DNA from: VHCN01 sp964589935
GTDB taxonomy: Bacteria > Verrucomicrobiota > Verrucomicrobiia > Limisphaerales > VHCN01
Assembly: GCA_964589935.1 (NCBI GenBank)
Contig: CAZPVD010000015.1
Coordinates: forward strand, 26,235 to 90,234
Direction of reading: 5' to 3'
DNA length: 64,000 nucleotides
Below are positions 41,864 through 48,500 of the stretch, one piece after another. Numbering within the stretch: position 1 is the stretch's first letter; every line of letters begins with the position of its first letter. The position numbers were made by a program, and so were the translations under genes. The notes beneath the pieces are model-generated. The model searched no databases, was not told where the DNA came from, and was given only the letters and a program-made list of their open reading frames with translations.

Positions 41864-42928
41864 ATGAATTTTTCCGCAGAACTTCTTAGCCGCCAGTGTG
41901 CCGCCATCCTGCGCGCGTGGGGCGTGCCCGAAGAACACGTCGAAGCCACGACGCACGTGCTCATCACATCAAACCTGCGCGGCGTGGACTCGCACGGCAT
42001 CTCGATGCTCACGCTCTACGACGAATTCCGCCGCAAGGCCAAACTGACGCTCGATGCGAAGCCGCGCGTCGTGCGCGAATCGCCCGTCACCGCACTGATT
42101 GATGCCGACGGCGGCCTCGGCCACCTGCCCGGATTAAAGGCGATGGAACTCGCCATCGCGAAGTGCGCGGCTACCGGTGTCGGCATCGTGGGCGTGCGTA
42201 ACTCGAATCATTACGGCGCGTCCGGCGTTTATGCGTTGATGGCGCCGGAGCGCGGCTTCATCGGTGCGGCGATGACCGCGACGTGGCGGCCGGGCATCGT
42301 GCCGACGTTCGGCGCGGAGGCGATGCTCGGCACGAACCCGATTGCCTTCGCCGCGCCGGCGAAAAAACATCCGCCCTTCTGCCTCGACATGGCAACCAGC
42401 ACGGTGGCGCTCAACAAGATCAAACTCGCTGCGTTGCACGGCAAATCAATCGCGCCGGGCTGGGCGCTCGACGACAAAGGCCGCACCGTCACCGATGCGC
42501 GCGAGGCGATGAAGCATGTGCTCATAACGCCGCTCGGCGGCACGCCCGAACTCAGCAGCTACAAGGGCTACGGCCTCGCGACTATGGTGGAGATTCTTTG
42601 CACAACACTCACTGGCGCGCTCGTCGCCGCGATTCGCAACGAGCGGCAGCCGGACGCGCCGCGCCACAACGTCGGGCACTTCTGCCTCGCGATTGACCCG
42701 AAGTCCTTCCGCGACGAGGGCGAGTTCGAGCGCGACATGGATGAGTTGATCGAAGCACTCCACAACACTAGGCGCGCCGACCCGAACCAGCCCGTGCTCG
42801 TCGCCGGCGACCCGGAGCAGGCGTGCTTCGCGAAACGCAGCAAGGAAGGCATTCCCGTCAGCGATGAGTTGAAGGCGACACTGCGAAAGCTGGCGGACGG
42901 GTGCGGCGCGGAGTGGGAGTTGGAATGA
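41864..42928 (+). CDS. Ldh family (malate/L-lactate-dehydrogenase-like) oxidoreductase
   Basis: The 354-residue protein has the family motifs 'NLRGVDSHGISMLTLY', 'DADGGLGHLPGLKAMELAI', the catalytic His in 'VRNSNHYGASGVYALMA', and 'LGTNPIAFAAPAKK'. These NAD(P)-dependent enzymes reduce 2-keto acids (lactate, malate, diketogulonate, ureidoglycolate). It starts eight bases after the aldolase gene, so the two are co-transcribed. A role in reducing a keto acid from sugar-acid breakdown is inference. Confidence 0.87.
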   Translation: MNFSAELLSRQCAAILRAWGVPEEHVEATTHVLITSNLRGVDSHGISMLTLYDEFRRKAKLTLDAKPRVVRESPVTALIDADGGLGHLPGLKAMELAIAKCAATGVGIVGVRNSNHYGASGVYALMAPERGFIGAAMTATWRPGIVPTFGAEAMLGTNPIAFAAPAKKHPPFCLDMATSTVALNKIKLAALHGKSIAPGWALDDKGRTVTDAREAMKHVLITPLGGTPELSSYKGYGLATMVEILCTTLTGALVAAIRNERQPDAPRHNVGHFCLAIDPKSFRDEGEFERDMDELIEALHNTRRADPNQPVLVAGDPEQACFAKRSKEGIPVSDELKATLRKLADGCGAEWELE

Positions 42929-42973
42929 ATGTTAGGTCTGGCATGGCTATTTTGTCGTCAGAAGCAGGAATCA

Positions 42974-43282
42974 CTACCACAAATCAGACCCAAAAGCCGC
43001 GTAGTCAATTAGACAATCAACAGCCAAAAACAGGCATGGAATAAGAAAGATGAACGTGATGATTTTTGGAATCACGCACACTCGCGGACAACGGATAAAA
43101 GCCCAAGCGCTGACAATTCCAGCCAAGATTGTCACCACCGTGCCAGGCAGTGCCACGTAGGAACCAATCGCAAAGGCAGGAACTGCAATTCCGTCTAGGA
43201 CGAACATTGTGAAGCTTAGACTGGCATAACCCCAACCAGTCTCCCGCTTAGATGCCGTCTCAGATTTGCTTGCCGGAGTCAT
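42974..43282 (-). CDS. Small membrane protein of unknown function
   Basis: The 102-residue protein has a charged N-terminus and three hydrophobic segments ('FTMFVLDGIAVPAFAIGSYV', 'VVTILAGIVSAWAFI', 'ITFIFLIPCLFLAVDCL'). Its ATG overlaps the stop of the upstream SDR gene (ATGA), so translation is probably coupled, yet its base composition is more AT-rich than the surroundings. No family recognised. Confidence 0.55.
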   Translation of the reverse strand: MTPASKSETASKRETGWGYASLSFTMFVLDGIAVPAFAIGSYVALPGTVVTILAGIVSAWAFIRCPRVCVIPKIITFIFLIPCLFLAVDCLIDYAAFGSDLW

Positions 43283-44034
43283 TGTGCGTTCATTTCAATT
43301 CCCTGCGGCCACATGTCCTGCGGCTCCCAGCCGAGCAGTTGCTTCGTCGGCGCGAGGTCGAAGCGCGGCAGGTTCACCGGCTTGCTCGTCGCGTAAAGGA
43401 TGGCGAAGCGTTCCTTCATCGGCGCCTTCACCGCGGCGGCGAAGAAACGTCCCGCGTCGCCGGGACTGAGATACACGTCCTTCGCCCAGTCGGTGTCCGC
43501 GATCTCCGCAATGTGCGCGGCGTCGCGCGGCACCCATCCAAGCCGCACGGCGATGACCTCGATGCCGTGCGTCTCCGCGTAACCCTGCCCGATGGCCTCG
43601 GCGAAAACTTTCGTCGCCGCATACCAGTAGCGCGGCGTGACCGGCTCGCGCGGCCCGATGGGCGCGGTCTGCCGCATGCGCTGCCACCAGTTCACCTGAC
43701 CGCTGCTGGCGAGAACGATCCGCTTCACGCCCGCGAGCCGCGCCGCTTCGAGCACATGATGCAGGCCGATGATGTTCGGCGGGAGAAGCTGCGTGAGGAA
43801 ATCCGCGTCATCCGGCGTGGCCGCGAGATGGATCACCGCGGAAACTCCCTGCGCCGCGCGCTTCAACGCCTCCGCGTCCGTGATGTCGCCGACGATGAAA
43901 TCCTTCGTGCCCGGCGTCGGCGCGCGGTCGAATCCACGCACCGCGTGGCCGTGCGCCACGAGTTCCGCCACCGCCGAGCGGCCGACGCGGCCGGCGGAAC
44001 CCGTCACGAGCACGTGCAATTTGTCCTTCGCCAT
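43279..44034 (-). CDS. NAD(P)-dependent epimerase/dehydrogenase (extended SDR, uronate-dehydrogenase-like)
   Basis: The 251-residue protein has the nucleotide motif 'VLVTGSAGRVGRSAVAELV', 'VGDITDAEAL', 'VIHLAATPDD', and the active-site Tyr-Lys in 'RYWYAATKVFAEAIG'. Its short length and GxxGxxG form resemble uronate dehydrogenase and related sugar oxidoreductases. The ATG at 44034 removes an unlikely 25-residue extension. It is divergent from the sugar-acid dehydratase gene, 139 bases away, which suggests a common regulator, though I see no clear operator. Confidence 0.82.
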   Translation of the reverse strand: MAKDKLHVLVTGSAGRVGRSAVAELVAHGHAVRGFDRAPTPGTKDFIVGDITDAEALKRAAQGVSAVIHLAATPDDADFLTQLLPPNIIGLHHVLEAARLAGVKRIVLASSGQVNWWQRMRQTAPIGPREPVTPRYWYAATKVFAEAIGQGYAETHGIEVIAVRLGWVPRDAAHIAEIADTDWAKDVYLSPGDAGRFFAAAVKAPMKERFAILYATSKPVNLPRFDLAPTKQLLGWEPQDMWPQGIEMNAQ

Positions 44035-44173
44035 GGCGCATTGTAGCGGCGGTCCGTGACCGTCGCACTCTGAATTCGTTTCATTTCGCAACAGAATGGC
44101 GGCGGTCACCGACCACCGCTACAGCGCGCAGACGCCGCTTCCTTCATCCGCCGGTCAATGCTTCAATCGCCGC

Positions 44174-46156
44174 ATGAAGCTCGACGAACTTTTCACCGCA
44201 TCGCCCGAAATCTGCCGCATTCGCTCAAAAGCACCCGGCCCCGCGGGCAAGCTGCCGCTCGACGCCAACATGCTGCTCAACCGCCCGAGCGGTGATCTCT
44301 TCGGCCTCACGCAAAACGTCGGCATGGGCTGGAATCCCGATGAATTGCGCGGCAAACAATATCTCATCATCAGCACGCAAGGCGGCTTGCGCGCTCCGGA
44401 TGGACGCCCCATCGCGCTCGGTTATCACACGGGCCATTGGGAAATCGGCCTGCTCGTTCACGCCGCGGCGGAGGAGTTGCGGAAGTTGAAATCCGTTCCC
44501 TTCGCCGCGTATTGCTCCGACCCGTGCGACGGGCGCACGCAGGGAACGGTCGGCATGTTCGACTCGCTGCCGTATCGCAACGACGCCGCGCAGATTTTCC
44601 GCCGGCTCATCCGCTCGCTGCCGACGCGCGCGGGCGTGCTCGGCATCGCGACGTGCGACAAGGGCATGCCCGCGATGATGATGGCGCTCGCCGCGATGCG
44701 CGACCTGCCGTGTGTGCTCGTGCCCGGCGGCGTCACGCTGCCGCCGACGAACGGCGAGGACGCCGGCGCGGTGCAGACGCTCGGCGCGCGGTTTTCACAC
44801 GGGATGATTTCGCTCGAACAGGCCGCGGAACTCGGCTGCCGCGCGTGCGGTTCGCCCGGCGGCGGCTGTCAATTTTTGGGAACTGCCGCGACGTCGCAAG
44901 TCGTCGGTGAAGCGCTCGGACTCTCGCTGCCACACTCCGCGCTCGCGCCGTCCGGTGAACCGGTCTGGACCGATCTCGCGGTGCAATCGGCGCGCGCGCT
45001 GGTCGAATTGGAGCGACGCGGCCTCAAGTCGCGCGACATGCTCACGGACGCGAGCATCCGCAACGCGATGGTCGTGCACGCAGCGTTCGGCGGCTCGACG
45101 AATCTGCTGCTGCACATCCCCGCCATCGCGCATGCCGCGAAGCTGCGCCGTCCGACGGTCGAGGACTGGATTGCCGTGAACCGCAAAGTTCCGCGCCTTG
45201 TGAGCGTGCTGCCGAATGGCCCGGTTTACCACCCGACCGTGCGCGTGTTCCTCGCGGGCGGCGTGCCGGAGGTGATGCTGCACCTGCGCCGGCTCGGCTT
45301 GCTCGAACTCGGCGCGCTCACCGCGAGCGGTTCCACTTTGGGCGAAGTGCTCGACGCGTGGGAAAAATCCGAGCGGCGCGCGAAGTTCCGTGAAATTCTC
45401 CGCTTGCAGGACGGCGTTGAACCCGATGACGTCATCATGTCACCCGAGCAGGCGAAGGCGCGCGGGCTGACGAGCACGGTGGCCTTTCCGCGAGGGAACA
45501 TTGCGCCCGAAGGTGCGGTCATCAAGGCCACGGCGATTGACGCGAGCGTGGTGGACGCCGACGGCGTGTATCGCAAGGAAGGCCCGGCGCGCGTCTTCAC
45601 GAGCGAGCACGCGGCCATCGCGGCGACGAAACGCGGTGACATCAAGGCCGGCGACGTGCTCATGCTCTGCAGCGTCGGCCCGATGGGCACCGGCATGGAG
45701 GAAACGTATCAGCTCACCGGCGCGCTCAAGCACCTGCCGTTCGGCAAGCACGTCGCGCTGGTGACGGACGCGCGCTTCAGCGGCGTCTCGACGGGCGCAT
45801 GCATCGGCCACGTCGGCCCCGAGGCGCTCGCGGGCGGACCGATCGGCAAACTGCGCGATGGCGACGTGTTGCGCATCGTCGTGGATCGGAACAAACTCGA
45901 CGCGAGCGTGGACTTCATCGGCGAAGGCGGACGGAAGTTTTCCGCCGAGGAAGGCGCGAAGATTCTCGCCGCCCGCGCGCCGCGCGAAGACTTGAAGCCG
46001 CATCCTCAACTGCCCGACGACACGCGCCTCTGGGCCGCGCTGCAAGCCGCCAGCGGCGGCACGTGGGGCGGGTGCGTGTTTGACGTGGAGGCGATTGTTG
46101 GAGCGCTCGAAGCCGGCAATTGCGCTCAATCAAAATCCGAGCAGCTCATGAAGTAG
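44174..46156 (+). CDS. yjhG: YjhG/YagF-family sugar-acid dehydratase (D-xylonate dehydratase-like)
   Basis: The 660-residue IlvD/Edd-family enzyme matches the YjhG/YagF group along its length: 'LINRPSGDLFG'-type 'LLNRPSGDLFGLTQNVGMGW', 'SDPCDGRTQGTVGMFDSLPY', 'TCDKGMPAMMMALAA', 'GSPGGGCQFLGTAATSQVV', 'AFGGSTNLLLHIPAIAH' and 'GTGMEETYQLTGALKHLPFG'. The [Fe-S]-dependent enzyme dehydrates D-xylonate (or a close aldonate) to 2-keto-3-deoxyxylonate. Nearby aldolase and dehydrogenase genes fit the same breakdown route. Its 3' end overlaps a small zinc-ribbon gene on the other strand by 31 bases. Confidence 0.92.
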   Translation: MKLDELFTASPEICRIRSKAPGPAGKLPLDANMLLNRPSGDLFGLTQNVGMGWNPDELRGKQYLIISTQGGLRAPDGRPIALGYHTGHWEIGLLVHAAAEELRKLKSVPFAAYCSDPCDGRTQGTVGMFDSLPYRNDAAQIFRRLIRSLPTRAGVLGIATCDKGMPAMMMALAAMRDLPCVLVPGGVTLPPTNGEDAGAVQTLGARFSHGMISLEQAAELGCRACGSPGGGCQFLGTAATSQVVGEALGLSLPHSALAPSGEPVWTDLAVQSARALVELERRGLKSRDMLTDASIRNAMVVHAAFGGSTNLLLHIPAIAHAAKLRRPTVEDWIAVNRKVPRLVSVLPNGPVYHPTVRVFLAGGVPEVMLHLRRLGLLELGALTASGSTLGEVLDAWEKSERRAKFREILRLQDGVEPDDVIMSPEQAKARGLTSTVAFPRGNIAPEGAVIKATAIDASVVDADGVYRKEGPARVFTSEHAAIAATKRGDIKAGDVLMLCSVGPMGTGMEETYQLTGALKHLPFGKHVALVTDARFSGVSTGACIGHVGPEALAGGPIGKLRDGDVLRIVVDRNKLDASVDFIGEGGRKFSAEEGAKILAARAPREDLKPHPQLPDDTRLWAALQAASGGTWGGCVFDVEAIVGALEAGNCAQSKSEQLMK

Positions 46157-46317
46157 TGGCAGCGCGGGCAGCGGAGCTTGCACTTTTCGTTGTGCAGTTC
46201 GTGGCCGCAGCGCGGGCACCAGCGCCAGTGTTCGCCCGCGCCGTCGCCGTCAAGCGGGCACGCCGCGGCGGTCTCATCGGCTGAAGCGGAGCGGCGGGGA
46301 TTTTCTTCGGCGGGCAC
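46126..46317 (-). CDS. Small zinc-ribbon protein
   Basis: The 63-residue protein starts with GTG and ends with a Cys-rich core: 'WCPRCGHELHNEKCKLRCPR' then 'CHYFMSCSDFD'. Four or more Cys in CxxC pairs with a His suggest one zinc site. The pattern CPRCGH...CKL.CPRC.Y.MSC is familiar from short unannotated proteins of PVC bacteria. Its last 31 bases overlap the end of the dehydratase gene on the opposite strand. Function unknown. Confidence 0.65.
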   Translation of the reverse strand: MPAEENPRRSASADETAAACPLDGDGAGEHWRWCPRCGHELHNEKCKLRCPRCHYFMSCSDFD

Positions 46318-46417
46318 GGAATGGTTTTAGCGCGCCGCCGCGCGGCGGCAAGGATTCTTCGTCGAAAGTGGCTCGCCAGCGCGCGCGGCTTGTGGCAGCG
46401 TGCCCACGATTTCCGCC

Positions 46418-47200
46418 ATGCTGCGACGATTTGAGCACAGCCAGGTCTATCACCCGACGCGCGAGATGGAGTATGAGCCGTCGTTCGTGGGGCGTCCGTG
46501 GGAGGACGCGTGGCTCACGACCCCGGACGGCCTGCGGCTGCATGGCTGGTTCTTCAAGGCGGAGGAAACTTCGCCGCGCCGGCGCTTCGCGGTGCTGTTC
46601 TGCCACGGCAACGGCGGCAACATCTCGTCGCGGCCCGGCTACTACAAGGCGATCTGCGAAACCGGCGTGAACCTGCTCACGTTCGACTACCGCGGCTACG
46701 GCAAGAGCGAGGGCCGCACGGATGAGCACGGCACCTACGCGGACGCGATGACCGCCCTCGCGTGGCTGCAAGGCCGCGGTTTCGCGCCGTCGCGCATCAT
46801 CGCGTGGGGCGAGTCGCTCGGCGGCGGCGTCGCGAGCGAGATCGCCGCGCGCGTGCCGGTCGCGGGCCTCGCGTTGCAGAGCACGTTCACGAGCATTCCC
46901 GACCTCGGCACGGAGGTTTTTCCGTGGCTGCCGGTGCGGTTGATCGGCCGCATCCAATATGACACGCGCAGCCGCCTGCCGCGCATCACGTGTCCCGTGC
47001 TCGTGATGCACAGCCGCGGCGATGAGACGATTGGGTTTCACCACGGCGAGCGGAACTTCGCCGCGGCACGCGAGCCGAAGTTGTTCTGGGAAATCGGCGG
47101 CAGCCACATTGGAGCGCTTGAAGCGGATCGTCCGAAGTTCGTTGAAGGCTGCGAGAAGTTCATGCAACTCGTCGAGCAGCATGTGAACTCCCGCGCATGA
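46418..47200 (+). CDS. Alpha/beta hydrolase (BEM46/S33-like)
   Basis: The 260-residue protein has the catalytic Ser in 'IIAWGESLGGGVASEIA', Asp in 'VMHSRGDETIGFHHG' and His in 'WEIGGSHIGAL', with the oxyanion motif 'VLFCHGNGGNISSRP'. It resembles the YfhR/BEM46 group of esterase-like hydrolases. The short hydrophilic start lacks a clear signal peptide. GTG at 46400 is an alternative start. Substrate unknown. Confidence 0.85.
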   Translation: MLRRFEHSQVYHPTREMEYEPSFVGRPWEDAWLTTPDGLRLHGWFFKAEETSPRRRFAVLFCHGNGGNISSRPGYYKAICETGVNLLTFDYRGYGKSEGRTDEHGTYADAMTALAWLQGRGFAPSRIIAWGESLGGGVASEIAARVPVAGLALQSTFTSIPDLGTEVFPWLPVRLIGRIQYDTRSRLPRITCPVLVMHSRGDETIGFHHGERNFAAAREPKLFWEIGGSHIGALEADRPKFVEGCEKFMQLVEQHVNSRA

Positions 47201-47367
47201 AAACCGCGCTCTCCCAACTCGCGCAACGCACCGGGGCCCCGCCGATTTCGTGGCCGATGGAACTGCGCCTCACGAGGCCCTAGCTTGTTTCGCCCCGCCG
47301 GGATTCAAGGACAGCGCGGAGATTTCGCTTTGGCCGCGCGCGGCTTTGGTGTTCAAATCCCCGCATC

Positions 47368-47709
47368 ATGAGTGCGACGCATCCGATGACGACGACGGCG
47401 TTTGAACTCCACGGCTTTCGCGTGGTGAAATCCTTCGGCGTGGTGCGCGGCATCATCGTGCGCTCGCGCTCGGTCGTGGGCAACATCGGCGCGAGCATCC
47501 AGGCGATCTTCGGCGGCAACATCACGCTCTACACCTCGCTGTGCGAGAAGGCCCGCGAGGACGCCTTCAACCTCATGCTCACGCACGGTGCGCAGCTCGG
47601 CGCCAACGCCATCATCGGCGTGCGCTACGACGCGACAGAAATCGCGCCGGGCATCACGGAAGTCCTGTGCTACGGCACCGCGGTGACGGTCGAGGCGGAG
47701 GCGCGTTGA
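47368..47709 (+). CDS. YbjQ-family protein (heavy-metal-binding domain, DUF74)
   Basis: The 113-residue protein has the family pattern 'VKSFGVVRGIIVRSRSVVGN', 'CEKAREDAFNLMLTHGAQLG', 'ANAIIGVRYDATEI' and 'EVLCYGTAVTVE'. YbjQ proteins form pentamers; despite the domain name, metal binding is not established and the role is unknown. The 167-base region upstream holds nothing I can identify. A short 8-bp repeat follows the gene. Confidence 0.85.
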   Translation: MSATHPMTTTAFELHGFRVVKSFGVVRGIIVRSRSVVGNIGASIQAIFGGNITLYTSLCEKAREDAFNLMLTHGAQLGANAIIGVRYDATEIAPGITEVLCYGTAVTVEAEAR

Positions 47710-47732
47710 GCAATTGAACCGTTCTCCGCGGG

Positions 47733-47764
47733 TTCAACGATTCAACCATTCAACGGCTTAACGA
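47733..47764. repeat. 8-bp tandem repeat (four units)
   Basis: TTCAACGA, TTCAACCA, TTCAACGG and CTTAACGA follow each other between ybjQ-like gene and yebC, ending four bases before the yebC GTG. The array therefore occupies the place of the yebC ribosome-binding region. Confidence 0.55.
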
Positions 47765-47767
47765 ACA

Positions 47768-48493
47768 GTGGCACGTCACAGCAAATGGGCGAAGGTGAAG
47801 ACCTTCAAGGGCGCGATTGACGCGAAGCGCGGCAAGATTTTCTCGAAACTCGCGCGTGAAATCATGGTCGCGGCCAAGCTTGGCGGCGGCGATCCCGTGA
47901 CGAACGCGCGGCTGCGCATGGTGCTGCTGCGCTCGCGCGCGGCCAGCATGCCGAACGACAACATCGAGCGCGCCATCAAGAAGGGCACGGGCGACACGAG
48001 CGGCGTAAGCTTCGCGGATTTGACCTACGAAATTTTTGCGCCGCACGGTGTGGCGCTGCTCGTCGAGCTGACAACAGACAACCGCAACCGCACCGCGGCG
48101 GAAATCCGCAGCCTCGTGACCAAGGCCGGCGGCAACATCGCCGCGGCGGGCGCCGTTTCACGCCTGTTTCACCGCAAGGGGCAGCTCATCGTTCCGCGCG
48201 AGGCGGCCAACGAGGACGAGCTGATGGGCGGCGCGCTCGACGCGGGCGCGGAGGACTTCAAGGCCGAGCCGGAGGGGTTTGAAATCATCACCGACCCGGC
48301 GCATTTCGAGGCGGTTCACCAGGCCGTCGAGGCGCGCGGCATCAAGTGCGCGGCGGCGCAGGTGACGGAGCTGCCGGAACTGACCGTGCCCGTGAGCGGC
48401 GCGGCGGCCGAGGCCGTGAGCCGGCTCATCGAGGAAATCGAGGACCACGACGACGTGAAGGAAGTCTTCCACAACGCGGAGTTCGCGGACTGA
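47768..48493 (+). CDS. yebC: YebC/PmpR-family DNA-binding or translation factor
   Basis: The 241-residue protein starts with GTG and matches YebC: 'ARHSKWAKVKTFKGAIDAKR', 'MPNDNIERAIKKGTGD', 'EIFAPHGVALLVELTTDN'-type core and 'NRTAAEIRSLVTKAGGNIA'. Members act as transcription regulators (PmpR) or, as shown for some, help ribosomes through proline runs. The start lacks a normal Shine-Dalgarno and lies directly after an 8-bp repeat. The RND gene starts eight bases after its stop. Confidence 0.94.
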   Translation: MARHSKWAKVKTFKGAIDAKRGKIFSKLAREIMVAAKLGGGDPVTNARLRMVLLRSRAASMPNDNIERAIKKGTGDTSGVSFADLTYEIFAPHGVALLVELTTDNRNRTAAEIRSLVTKAGGNIAAAGAVSRLFHRKGQLIVPREAANEDELMGGALDAGAEDFKAEPEGFEIITDPAHFEAVHQAVEARGIKCAAAQVTELPELTVPVSGAAAEAVSRLIEEIEDHDDVKEVFHNAEFAD

Positions 48494-48500
48494 TGCGCGA

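Noticed and set aside
47340..47366. tRNA-like T-arm (GGTGTTCAAATCCCCGC)
   Set aside because: No anticodon stem, D arm or pairing acceptor stem could be placed upstream; it is the leader of the YbjQ-family gene.
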